From Owenia fusiformis (lineage: Eukaryota; Annelida; Polychaeta; Sabellida; Oweniidae), in NCBI GenBank assembly GCA_903813345.2, contig CAIIXF020000009.1:31501259-31565258 (forward strand): a stretch of DNA of 64,000 bases. The letters are read 5' to 3'. Position numbers and translations under genes: made by a program. A model generated the notes under the pieces. The model searched no databases. It was not told where the DNA came from and saw only the letters and a list, made by a program, of their open reading frames with translations. This document shows positions 10,760-24,800 of the stretch, one piece after another (the first letter of the stretch is position 1; the number at the start of each line of letters is the position of its first letter).

Positions 10760-13700
10760 AGTAAGTCAAAAGACTATTTAAAGTGCTGTAACATTGTGAC
10801 TATCAGTCTAATGGTCATGAACTATGATAGACTGGTAGAAAATTGAATGATGTACAACTATGCCATATATCAGGGAGTAATTTTCTAACATGACAAAGAT
10901 ACTAGGAAATTAGTAGGAGGATTTCCATTTTTGACCACCCTGTAATATGTTTGAATACGAGGAAAATTTCATGAAGAAAAATATCAAAAAACTTTGAAAT
11001 GAGAACATTTGTCTCTGAACTTATTGAACGACCTGGTAAGCTTTGTATTTAATACTTGAATTTTTACAGTATATGTACAATGTTTATTCAGTGACAGTGC
11101 TATTTTCTTACAAAAATAGTGACATTAGGAATAGACATATTATTGTGGTCAGGTTTTAATGAGAACTGTGGTCAGGTTTTAATTAGAAATGACATCAAAT
11201 AGAACAGTAGAACAATATCTGGTATATTATTTAGAACTTAAATTTTCAAAAGATATCTCGTTTTCACAGAATCAAAGCTCCCATGAAATAATCTAGTATA
11301 TATTTGTCTACACAATTGGTTATGTCTCTTCCTAAGCACAACTACATTATTGTACCTTGACTAAAAACATCATCACCATAACATTCTTCTAATGTCACTA
11401 AGCACTTAGTGCTATAAATCGATTTTAAGTATGTACTTATGAATGTATTACCTGTGTTTAAAATTTCAATATTGTCATGTTTATTTCTTTCCATTTCTCC
11501 TAATCTCAAATAAATATCAGATTTACTGATATTTTCACTCAAACAACAATGTGGAACTCACACCCATTTTCTTCAATACTCGCTCAATTTTCCCTGTTCA
11601 TTGTATTTTCCATAACAGTAGTGATATTTTATTGTTGAACTGTTGTATTAATTATAACAACTTCAAGTCCATAGACACATGCTTCAGACTTATTAGCAAA
11701 CCTTCTCAAGTGATCAAATATTAGTATTTCCATGTATACATTGTCTCCATCATTTCTGCAAAACTTACAGGGGAACTTTAATGTATGATAAAAAAATAAT
11801 GAAATTTGCACTTTCGTTACATCTATTTTTAGTAAGTAATTGTTTGAGGATGTAGGATATTGTTATATAATTTATGAGTATATATAATACCTATTAATAT
11901 TGGATTTGAGTTTTATTGATTTTCAATTGTTGTGTAATTTCTATTTGTGTAATGTTTGGTCTGGATATACAGTGTACAAAGAAACCAGACTCTGTATTGT
12001 AAAATCGGTCCGTAAAATCTTCAAGATCAGTTTACTTCAAAATAATGAATTTTACCAATGTATTTTATAAACAAAAAAGTAAGTTAATTCATTGGAGATT
12101 ATTAGCAGGTTCATGGAAGTTAAAAAAACGAAATGTTTATTTTGTGTTGTTTCTTGTATTATGACAACAAATCCACGATATAATTAAGATTTCAAAGGAA
12201 TTCTCTGCGTTGCACTAACAAATATACAGTATAGTAACACTTAAATATTTGGCTTGGTGGCTATGGTACAAATACAACAAATAAATGTTTGAATTCCACC
12301 AGCAAATATGTAAATAAAAGTTTTTCCTGAGATTTCAACCTCCTGAGTTCAAAATAAGCCTGGGATAGGGTGGTTCCGTTAAAGGCAGGGTAAATTTTAA
12401 ATGCCACACAGATATTTTTGGTGAATATGGTGAATTATGAAATAGCGTCACCAGAAAAATTAACCAAGTTTACAATTAATGTAAAATAACCTATATTCAT
12501 GGCCTTCAGAAAGTAAATGAGAGTAAAATTCAATTTTCTAAAAAAATATAGAAATAAAAATAATTCAAGCACAATCATGGCACTCCAGTGATACTTTTCA
12601 TTGTTTTAACAGGATACCAATTTAATCATATTTTATACCTCTTTGGTCACATTCTCAATATTTTGTTATTTCTTCAATTTTGTTCAAGTATGTCATGATA
12701 TATTTTTCAAGAGGGAGTGGCACCCAGTAGCTTTAATTCTGATGGGGTGATCACTGAACTCCTCTATGAGTCACTTAGAACTGCATGCAACACTGTAGTG
12801 AATTATAGGGCAGGTTGAGGTCAATAATTAGGTCAATCCATTATGTCCCACGTTAAACCTGTAGAGGATGATTACATAATATTCATATTTATATAAGTTT
12901 GAGGGAAATCTTATGTCACTGAGAAACTATTACTTATAGTCTAAGATACTGTATATATCTCCATGTGTAATGAGTGAATAAGTGTGCAAAATGTATATTT
13001 AATGCCATTGTGGAAATTTTCTCCGATTGTAACAAATAAAGCATATATTTCTTCTTCCAAAACAATTAATTAAATAATATAAAAAAGCCCAAGTTTTTTT
13101 CCTGTATAAGTTCCACATGGATCAAACATGCTTAATCCATTTAAAGGACTGTGTGATTAATCTATGGTGCACATATTTTTATGAGGGTATGTGTAATATA
13201 ATTGATATATTGTTTTTAAGTCAACACAAGAAACAGGTTATAGTCTCCAACTTTTTTTATGGTGGTGTTTGGTGGTTCGCAACAAATGGCAGGCTGTGAT
13301 ATTTTACATCTTAATGCCTCATATGAAGATTTGATTTAATTAATTTCGTCTTCACATATTATTTGCAAAGGTGAGGCATTGATATCTTCGGAAAAAGCGT
13401 ATGCTTGTACTCTGTCGTTATATGCACTATGAATCATCCTCATGAGTCAAAGCCTTTATTATGACAAATAATAAGTGTTTTCAAAAATGGGGCTTCTAAT
13501 TTCAAGTTTGCTTCTGTTGTTTGACACCTTGTAACTAAAACATTGCTCAGAAACTGTGCTCAGAAAGTGACCCATAAATTGACCGTTACTGTAAACCTGG
13601 ATTTGAAAGGTTATGAATGGTTAATATTTGTCTTAATCTACTACACTAAATTATTTATGTTTAATATTCCCTATCCAGTAAATATAAAACAAAAGTAGTA

Positions 13701-14681
13701 CATAATACATTATATGAATTTATTGATCATGTTTTCTCTATGGGATCTGACAATTAAAAATGCATGAAATAAGTTTTACAGTCCATAATTTTCAAAATTG
13801 TTGTTCTATTAATTATTATCTAAGTTCATGGGCTTTAATCACTAAGGTACTTTTGCTATTGATCTTTTGAAAGTCCAGGCCCATGGGGTCAGTTGGATCA
13901 ACATAATTCAAATCCAAGTATTGTTCCAAAGTTGTCTGTTTGGTGCTCACGATACAAATCAATGGATATCACTATTAGATATATAAATATTATGGGGCCT
14001 CACAAATGGATAGTTTCAAATGGTCAGTTTCATTTCATTTTCACTCTTGGTAAAATGAAAATCAAGAGTTTTTAAGGCTATTAAATTGAGTAATACATTA
14101 TAGAGAATTTGATAGGGGATTTATATAATGCATTTAACGAGACAATTTTTAATATTTTTTAGTTGGTGTGATTCTTCAAGTAGATTTTGTCCATTTTTTG
14201 GTCAATTTGAATGGAGTGATTTCCAGAATTGTAATTTTCCAATATTTTATGCATGTTCCTGGCCAAAGCTAGTTACTGCCAAACATTAAGATTTTGAGAT
14301 ATTTACCTTATGTATTAAGTTGAACACAATACCTTTACGTTAATATAATTTAGTTTTCCAATATTGATGTATTTAGGGAAGGTCTCAACATTACATGAAA
14401 CTTTCAAAATCTTAACATCATAAAAATAAATCTGTGATTAGCCTATTGATCATTTGCAATTAATTTATAGAGAATGATATCTAACTGTATAACCTCTCAT
14501 CATTTTTGAAACAAATATGATCATGCATTTCACAGTTGCAAATTCTACTCATATATCAGTATCAGTTACATAATTATTTCTGAAAGTTTTGGCACTATCC
14601 CTGAGAACTTCAACAGTGCCAAACACCTCAATATTTCTATTGCTCACTTTTAGAAGCAGGATTATCAAAGAAGCAGCAAAA
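10760..14681. other. Intergenic, no gene seen
   Basis: AT-rich sequence between the GT61 gene and the mesothelin-like gene. Only short frames (about 60 codons) without recognisable domains are present. A worn copy of the GGTGGTGAC family lies at 13239-13318. The promoter of the next gene should be near the right edge, but I see no clear TATA or initiator motif. Confidence 0.5.
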
Positions 14682-15826
14682 ATGAAGACTACAGTGAGCA
14701 CTGGAGTGATTTTATTATGTTTATATTTAGGTACGATATTTGCTTACTTTTGCTATTTCATATTTATATAAATTCTATATACATGTATTTAAAGTTTTTC
14801 ATCATTATCAGTTGAATTCTAGATAAACTAATAAAAATAATAAATATGTTTAGGGCATTTATGATAGAACTAGGAAAGGAGCACGTAGGTTATCGCAAAC
14901 AATTTAAGAAGGTTATATCTTGGATAATGACTATTTTCTGACAATGAAGACAGGTTTATCTTTTAGATCAATTCATTATCTCAAAGAAAATTATATACAG
15001 TAAAAATAAAATCAAACATACTCGGAGATATTTAACTAGCAATCAACCCATCAACACACTTTTTCAAAGATGTTGACCCCATTTTCACCAAAAATGCAAT
15101 CATGTTTAATGCATTACTATTTTCTATTTTGATGTATCAAATAGTTCTTGAAAGAAAAACTTAATTGCTTTAAGATAAGTGTTCCCCATGTTATTTCTCC
15201 ATTGAAAAATCTCATGCTATCCATTGGTTTCAGTTCATTTTGGTCATCCGAATTCAGTATCTTTAAAGTCCATGGAGCAATCAACTTTTCCTTTTAGGAA
15301 ATCAAACATGTCTCAAAGCACATTCTAATTATGCATTCTACAATATATTAAAAAGTTGCATTTTTGGTGAAAATTAGGTCAACATTTTTGAAAAAGTATG
15401 TTGATTGGTCCATTGCCCCTTCAATATCACTTAGGTCTGATTGACTAAATTATCAATATATAAACTTTTCTTGAAGATAATGAATGGATCTAAAAGATAC
15501 ACCCATGTTCATGATCAGAAAATATTCATAATTCAAGTTAGAATCATTTGAAATTGTTTGCGATAACCTACATGCTCCTTTGAACTTAGTTAATTTTGAA
15601 GTATCAATAGTGTTTAACAAAAACCTGTTCGATGAAACACTTGTTAGTGGAACACCTTCTTAAGTGGAACATTGTTCAAAATCACTGTTACACATTACAT
15701 AATGTGAATAAATCTTGATAATTCCCAGGTACACATATTTTACTGTACTCTGTATCTCATACCAGGTAATCATATCTATTAATGTTTTTCTTCCAGGATG
15801 TGTATCTGCTGTATCTATCGGCAGAG
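14682..15826 (+). other. Signal-peptide exons 1-2 of mesothelin-like gene
   Basis: Exon 1 (49 nt) and exon 2 (30 nt) join to MKTTVSTGVILLCLYLGCVS then AVSIGR. Cleavage is expected after CVSA (residue 21). The second half of the signal is made only after splicing, so single-exon searches would miss it. Confidence 0.8.
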
Positions 15827-18800
15827 GTATGTAACATTTTCATATTATTTTTTAATTTTTAACTTTTTTTTATGTATATTGCTTCTGACAAAAGTTTTCC
15901 TTTGTCAATCTTTACTTTATAATATCTTAAAATCTGGGGAGTAGATAAATTGGTTATATTTGGTTTTAAATACTACTGCATTGTTTTGTGAAGACGAAAC
16001 ACATATACCCTTTAGAATTTTCAATGTATACTTAAAAACATGACTCTGTGGTTTTTAATGTATAAATTGCCAAACTGCATGATTTTGGATTGATACTCAT
16101 CTAGCAATAGCTTTCTAGAGAGAAAATAATAGAAGGCCAAAAATTATCATGTACATGATATATAGCAATATGTATTATTAAGTCTACTGAGCCTCATGAT
16201 ATGAAACTTTCTCAAGTTATTCACAACATATTTGGACACAATTCTGCTAGCTTGAAAAGAAACCCAATACAATACAGCATCATTCCTGAAACATATGGAA
16301 CACCCTGTATTATGATACATTCTTAAAATATATAACAATATTGTTCCTGCATACATTTAAACCCTGGTCAACATTTAGAGGACATCCTCATATAAAGGTT
16401 GCTGATTAAGATGTTTCAGATATTGCTATGGTAGATTGTGATGAAAACTTCATATACAATAATGTTCAATTTCTTTTTCTTAAAGGGGCAACAAAGATTA
16501 CAGAAATGCTATATGAGAGTCACTTCTGAAAATATTGTAACAATTATACAATATTTGTTCACAACATTTCATAGTACTATCATGGCTATTTACCAAAATG
16601 TCAGTCCAGTTGTTCTGGGTTTATTTCATGATCAATCTCTGATGTCTTCTTGCAATACCTTTGAAAAGTTGATCCTTCAGTTTTAATGAATTTGGACATT
16701 ACAGCGCAACTTGAATCTTTATAATGTACTCACTTGGTCAGATTAGAATTGTAAGGAAAATATCAGCATGTGTGATTTTGAAAGTTTTATTATGTCACCA
16801 CCAAAAGTGGTGACATATTGTTGTGGTCCCTGTTTTTTGTGGGGGCTGTTGGTGGTTGGTGTTGGTCCGATTTGCAGTTGGCATCTGTAACAAACTTCCA
16901 ATTACTTAACAAATACTGTTTAGACTGAGTTCAAACTAAAACCATCTACAAGTCAGCCTTGTCAACCCTCACGCATTAGGCGTGATTGTCACGCATTTGC
17001 TGGAAAAATAGAAATCACGCATCAATTTAGCATGTATGATCAAATATCACGCAAAGCATGCATTATGTTGATATTTTTAAAAATTGTTTTTTTATAAAAT
17101 GCCGATACGGTGAAAATCCGAACGGCGAAAAAAAAGCGAATGCATCCCGTTCGGTTTTTGCATGCCATTGCTGTTTATGTCACAAAATATGTGTATATAT
17201 CACGCTTCTTTCAAAAATATTTACACCTCTCAGATGTTCAAATCTTCAACTTCAAATTGACCAAATTCAAAACTGAATTTTAGATGCCTTCAATGAACTT
17301 CTCAAGGCAAAAAGGTCAATAAGGTATTTTTTCAACTCGACCAATTTTTTCAAAATCATCCACAATGTCTCAGAAGTTCAAATCTGACTTAAATATGAAT
17401 TGATAATATAATATTAAAATCCTAACAAATGCCAAAGGATGAGTTGTCCAGGGGATGAGTCGTCTAGGAGATGAGTTATTCGGTTACCCACTATATATGA
17501 TGGAATTATCTCAAATTCAACCTAATAAGTGGAAATCAGTAATTATTTTATTGCATAGATAGACACAAAGAGAGATCTTCAAATTCATCAAAGATAAAAT
17601 GGCATTGAGTGTCTTATTTGAAAGCTATCAAATTTTGGTGTCCAAACTTAATAAGACTGAATTAATGGAGCTAATGAGTTTTCCCCATAGAAAAGAGATT
17701 TGTTGTTCTCCACCTTATAACAGTTCAATGCTGTTTCAATGCCCCTTTCGGTAAAATACTGACAAATTACAAAAAAAAACTTTTGATGAAGTAAAGAGGA
17801 GAAAAGAAATGTCCTCCTTTTAGAAAAAATATAGTAATCTGACATTGTGAAAAATGTCTAAAGATTTATTATTCCAATAGCTTATTACCTCAAAAATATG
17901 TCATTTTAATAAAAAATGTTGTATTTATGGTCAGAATAGTCTAGATTTAATGTAGTCAAATTATTTGCAATACCTGGTCTTTTCCATGTGAGGCAGCCAT
18001 GATACTATATATAAGGGTTATGTACTGTACTGGGAGGTTTTGGATACAGGGTTTATCCAAAGGGAAATATGTGTATATCCCAAGGGACCGGAATACACAC
18101 TGAACTTCATTGTATTATATCATATATCATGCTTTTAAAACAGCAAGGAGACAGCTTCCAGGGAGCGACGGAGGATCATTCTGGGATAAATTAGATGATG
18201 AGCTTACTGATGCAGTTGATGGGGCTCTTGAGCAGCTAGATTGTGGTGGACAACTATGTGATACATTTTTGGACACTTTTGACGATGCACAAAAAGGGCT
18301 CTTCCGTGAATTGGAGGGCTTAGGGGACAGTGAGTAATTCAAACCATGATTATCTTTATGTTCATTTTCCAGACTTTTATGATGAACAGTTCTACTAACT
18401 TATAATCGTAAAGTCCATGTCAAATTGTAATTATTATTTGGAATTCTGATTAATATAAAGTAGAAAAGTACTTTTATGTTTCATCTGGTACATTTTCATG
18501 TTAAAAAATTATCTAAAAAGCTAGGATTATATGCACAGTGTCTTATAAAAATATATTGGTAATCCAATGAAAATAAATTCTTTTAGAATGTAACTTGTAC
18601 ATTTTATCCTTTAAAATAAACATAATATGACTCATAACTTAAAATGTACTATGTTCCTATTGCATTTTATATATTAGCCTATAGTTTTTTATGTGGTCAA
18701 CATTTCTTATCTCATCAACGTCCTTGGTATCAATAATTAGCTTTTGGAAAATAACAGAATTAAAAACATGATCTAAATATTTATTATTACCACCTTGCCA

Positions 18801-21800
18801 GGCCTGTTCTAGGGATATTAGGGCTAGTTTAGAAGGCTTTTATTTTACTATATTGACCTGAGCAATATGTGACGTCATAGTGGAGGCCCAAAATGGATAT
18901 TTCAGCCTGGCAATTTTCCCCAGGAAATTATATATCATTAAGTGTGTATAATTTTCGTTCAGTGGCAGTCCATTTTTGCTATTTCAGCCCTGGACATAAA
19001 CAGTGGTAATAATACTAATAATGTCATTTCTGTGGGTAAAATAGTGAAATATTGGACCGAGGGCCTTTGGCCCTTGGTCTAATATTTCACTATATCGCCC
19101 TTTATCAACATTGTTAATATCAATAGTTAGTCATTGAAAAAGGACAAAATTGAACTCATGATCTAAATATTTATTTTTTGTTATATCAATAATTAGCCAT
19201 TGAAAATTTACAAAATTGAACACATGATCTAAATATTCATTTATTTATTTGATCAACATTGTTAATAAAAAACTTCAAAATTGAACCCATGAACTAAATA
19301 TTTCTTTACAGCCTTCAAATTTGTTGAGGATGATGTGATGCAACTGAGTCCTCAAGAAAGACAGGAAGTACAAGAGTTGAATCAGAAGAAATCACAGTTT
19401 GGGTTTAGTACTTTCAAGGACCAGTCCATGGAGAAAGAACTTCTTGATGATGCCATTCGTCACTTGTCAGAAGAATCGGAAGAAATGAGAGATGCAATCT
19501 TAAACATGACTAAAAAGCCAGAATTATTCACTCCTGAGATTGCAATGGATGTTGATATGGACATGCTCTGCTTTATGAATGTAAGCACTTTTTAGCTTGA
19601 AAACTTCACAATCGTCCAGTCTGATGTAATACATGTACATAAATAAATGAGGTATTTTGTATGAATTCACATGTATCAGGAAATATTGTTTAATGACATT
19701 TGGGATGAGTATTATTCAAAACGACTTATTTCCAAATCATTATCTATAATCGTGATTTATTTCTAAACTCATATTATATGGTTTAATAGATTATTAATTA
19801 AGAATACAGATATGTTTCATTTTTCATTGCACTTTTTTGACTCATATGAGTGTATTGAATCATTCAGTATCTTCATTTATACCTACCTGATGGTAACTTG
19901 TGTATAAAGTATATTATATTTATGAACCATTTTGCACCATGAGAGCCACTGCCACTTAATAGCATCATGATAAACCTTGACATCTTAAATCTTCTCAGCC
20001 CTGCAATGCCATAATATAATGAGCTTGATTTGGCGATCCACGAGAGCCCAAAATTGAGGATTTTTGAGATCTTTTATCCCAGCTCATATTTTATCTAATT
20101 GGGGTCATAAAACTTGTATAACTGTGCCTGTTGTCATCTTCACACGCTCGGTCTTCACTGCGTTCATCGACCGATGGGAGCCGAGTGAATGAAGATGGCC
20201 TGTATGTAATGTATTGACATAAGGTAAATGATTACACGATAACAATCACACTTATTGACAGTTATAACTCTTCCAATCTCATGTGCTCAGAACACAGAAT
20301 GTGCCCCTGTTTCAGGTGAATCAGAAAGAGTATCAGAATGCTTAATAGTGCCATTTGTAATCTATTCTCTTAATAAATGTTTCAGTTGACTGAATTGAAG
20401 GCTGCTGCTAATGTTATGACCAATGAGTCACGTGCAGTCATGTGTGCACGCTCTGCTAAGACGGAAGATATGCAGCCATGTGCTGCTCAGAGGATCGCTG
20501 AGATTGTTGATTGTGGGGAGTACTTTAATAAACTCCAGGTAAATTGACTTATACACCATCAGCTTTGTTTTGACATATAATTGTCAGGCCTCTAGCCTGG
20601 ATTTTACAATGGGTGTACACTTTTTAAAAATTTCCAGGGTGAGTTCACTTTTGACAGCTTTGCCCCAAAAATGGTCAAAATCACTTGAGAAGTGCTCAGA
20701 ATGGTGAAAAACTGCATGATTTTGAAAGAGTTTTTGGCAACGGGGGTTCACTCGAACCCCCTTAGCTGCAGGCCTGCATATAGCTTGTTTACCCATAGCC
20801 AACAATGGGTGTACAGTATTATGTATACAGATGATATATCATCTCAATACACATCAACAATTATCTTGTTGTTAACTACTATGAATTACATCAAAAATGA
20901 GTTGTTATTGGAACTGTTTTCTTGAAAATTAAATTGTAATATGTCACAGTCATAGGCATGGTTCCCAAGCACAATCAATGGAGGAACCATTCCCAAGACA
21001 TGCTGCATAGATCATATTCATTTTGTCGCACAAACATTCATGTAAAAGTTACAATGTATATGACATCGAAATAAACATTTTGTTTAACTTTATTGAATAA
21101 ATTTGACGTGATTCTCTACATTATTTATAATTTCTTTCAAAAGGTGAAACCAAGAGGTGCCGCTGCTGAGGCTTGCCTCTATGGAATCTTGCAACGTGCA
21201 GATTTTGATATCGCTAATTTTACTGATGCTGACTGGGACCAGGCCATGCTTTGCATTGATGGTTTAGAAGCTGAAATGATTATGCAGATACCTCTCCCTA
21301 TCATTAAAAGGAAGTAAGTAAAGTGGCCTTGTAGTTAGATTCCTTGTAGGAATAAACAATAGCACTAGACAGTCAAGTTGCTATAATTCGATAGGGTAAC
21401 ACGTTTAGGTATAAAATCATGTTTCATTTTCATCTGCAGCAATAGATTACCCAAAAATATTGTATAACATGTGAAATCTACTTCATATAATATACTAGAT
21501 GCGAGTAGAAATAATCTTGATTTACTTCATTTAATTTGTAAAATTGAGTTAAAGGGATGTCATATTTGAAGTCAACATGTAAAATTGCATCTAGAAATGT
21601 TGTTTAAAAAAGTATTTACCGACTGTGACTTCTAGGTCGGGGAGATTCCCCATAGACCCCATGTTACAAAATCACAAAAAGTGAAATATCCTTTCTTGTG
21701 TTGGGCAGATACTATGTTCTTTTAATGGACATATTTCCGTTTGTATTATTATCAGACACATAAGGATTGTATTTTTAGTATTTGTAAACTGAGTGGACTC

Positions 21801-24800
21801 CTAAGACCAAGTGAAATGGAGAAGGAAGTGAATTTAGAGGATCTGGACTTCACAGAATTCATGACTAATAAAACAAAAGTCCAAATTACCAAGGCAGCAA
21901 TGAATGAAAAGGCCAAGATGGCTCAGATGGCCAAGGCAAACAAGCCAAACTTTGATAGCGAGGTAAGCTTTTTTTGTTTTTAAATCACCGCCTAAAGAAG
22001 TGACATATTCGTAACAACCACCATATCTTGCAACTGGTACGACTGGTGGATCCAGAAGCTAACAAGGGGGGCCAAATTTTTTTTTCAGGAACAAGTGCGT
22101 AAAAACATTTAGAGTCTCTAAAACCCAAAATTGGGCCCATTTTTTGATAATTTTAACAGGCCTAAAAAGACCAAATTATGTTCAAAAAGGCCAAAAAATT
22201 TTGGGGCCTTAAATTTTTTTCTGGGCCCACAAAAGGGGGGGGGGGGCATGGACCCCCTGGATCTGCCAGTGGATACATAGCAGCATGTCTAGTGTCAAGT
22301 GCAAGCATCTGTAACAAATGGTTACAATTTTGTAATTACAGCCAAGTGGTGACATTTTTTCATGTTAATGCCTTATCTGTTTTAACTTTTATTATCCCAT
22401 CGAACGAAGTTCGGAGGGATATAGGGAACGCCTCCGTCCGTCCGTACGTACGTCCGTCCGTCCGTACGTCCGTCCGTCTGTCCGTCCATCCGTCCGGGCA
22501 ATAACTCATATACCATTGGCCCGATTTTGTTCATATTTTGTACACATATACCTTATGGGGATAGAAGTTCTGCTCGAAAGCCGATTTTCAAAATGGTCGC
22601 TCATTTCAAAATGGCGGCCATTTTAGTGCCGATTTTACAGTAATTTAGGTGCAATATGTAAAACTGTTATAGCAATATGTTTTAAATGTAAAAAAATTAT
22701 AAAGGACATTAATAATGCTACAAATGTAGATATTAAAGAAGCACATGGCAGCCATCTTGAAAAATGGTGGCCTTTACTCGTCATTTTACGATTTTTGCTA
22801 TAACTCAAAAAATAGTGGAGCGATTTTGTTCATATTTGGTATGTGAATACTATAAGCATTGTACACTGTCTTAAGACACTTTTGGTAGAAGGCAGCCATT
22901 TTGAAAAATGGCCGCCATTTTAACATGTTTTACTATAACTCGAAAAGTAGTAGAGCGATTTTGTTCATATTTGGTATGTGAATACTATAAGCATGGCACA
23001 CTGTCCTATGACACTTTTGGTAGAAGGCGGCATTTTGAAAAAAAATTTGAAAAATGACCGCCATTTTAACGTATTTTACTATTATTATCGAAAAGTAGTG
23101 GAGCAATTTTGTTCATATTTGGTATGTGAATACTATAAGCATGGCACACTGTCTATTTCTAATGACACTTTTGGTAGAAGGTGGCCATTTTGAAAAATGG
23201 CCGCCATTTTAACGTATTTCACTTTAACTCAAAAAGTAGTGGAGCGATTTTGTTCATATTTGATATGTGAATACTTTAAGAATGGCACATTTTCTAATAA
23301 AACTTTGGGGAGTAGTCGGCCATTTTGAAAAATGGCCACCATTTTTATGTGTGTTATTTTACAAGTACGTGTGCGATTTTTCAAAAATTCTTCTGATGAC
23401 AACTTGGCTAGTGAGCAACCATTTTGAAAATGGTGGCCTTTCTAATTATGTGTGTTGTTTTATGATATTTGCTATTCGTTTGTAAAAATGCCAGCCATTT
23501 CTGTTCGATGGGAATCGCTACGCTTTGGCGTTGCCGTTGTTCTGGTTTGTTTCCTTTTTTACACATATAACAAAAAACAACATATTTTATTATTGTATAG
23601 TATCATACATTTATATACTTTAACAATCATTAGAGAAATCTAGAATTGATTTGTTTCTTTCTGTAAGATATCACAAATCAAATTTTAATATATTAGAAAC
23701 CATTAATTAAATTATCATTATTCTGTGTAAATGTGTTTTCAGTATTTCAATCGATGTGACAAAGATGACTATGAGTGCTTGGAAGAAAAAGTTGAAGATC
23801 TTGGGGTTTCCCCTGATGTCCTAGGTGCTTTAGTTCAGCGTGTTACCAACATATTACGTCAGGAAAATGTTCAAGCATTCCCTGATGAAATGCTGCGGTG
23901 CTTTGCTCCCTTTTTCATGGAGTTCAAACCAACAGATATCTTAGCCATGCCAGATGCTGCTGTGAGTAAATTTTATATTATTTTCACAATTCGATTTCAT
24001 TTTCAGTTTTTTGTTGAATTATGGCATCCATGCACGTTCCTTTTATAATGAAAACTTAAATGACATGAGTCTGCAGTGTAAAGCGCTATTTTCAAACAGG
24101 TTTTATTCATTTCTAGTTATTCAAGTTCGCGGACTTCTTTGTTGATATTGAGTTTGATGAGTTCACACAAATAGAAGTCGTAGAAAGACTGAAGGCAGCT
24201 TTACCACCAATTGATACTTGGGATAAAGATATGATCATTGAGTAAGTATGACCCCCAAATAATCGACATCATGAGAAAATTAAGATTACACTAGATACTG
24301 CTAAGTGGAACACCTCACAAGTGGAACAGGTTTTTAAAAGTCCTGTGGCCCATTGATTCCATGTTAAAGAACCTCTGTAAGTGGAACACCTCACAAGTGG
24401 AACACTCTTGTGGTCCCAAGGGAGTTCCACTTACACAGGTTCTACAAGATAGCAGAGACAAATTATAATAGTTAGTTAGTTAGTTATGACATGGTAGATT
24501 TGTTGTTTTTCAGCAGTTCAGCTAATATTCCTTATTTTGTTAAAAGTTACTGAAAAACCGAAGTTAAAAAAGTCACAATCTAATGTTAATTGTAAAATAT
24601 TTCAGCCTGTTTAAAAATGTCAAGCTAGATGTTGGAATTATGGAAGGTCTAAATGCCAGTGGTGGACTGTTAGAAGCAATCAAGGATACAAACTTCCCCG
24701 AGTTTGAAGATGAGGCTGATGTAAGTAGATTTGAAATGCATACTTTGTATGATTTGCAGGCATTTTAGTCTTTCTCTTTTCTCACCAACAGAGGAAGGGT

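Noticed and set aside
18127-18342. Minus-strand frame over exon 3 of the mesothelin-like gene
   Set aside because: Antisense shadow; the plus frame continues in phase into exons 2 and 4.
22178-22504. 108-codon frame with Arg/Pro/Ser/Val repeats
   Set aside because: It is a CGTCCGTC simple repeat and a poly-G stretch read as protein, inside a mobile element.
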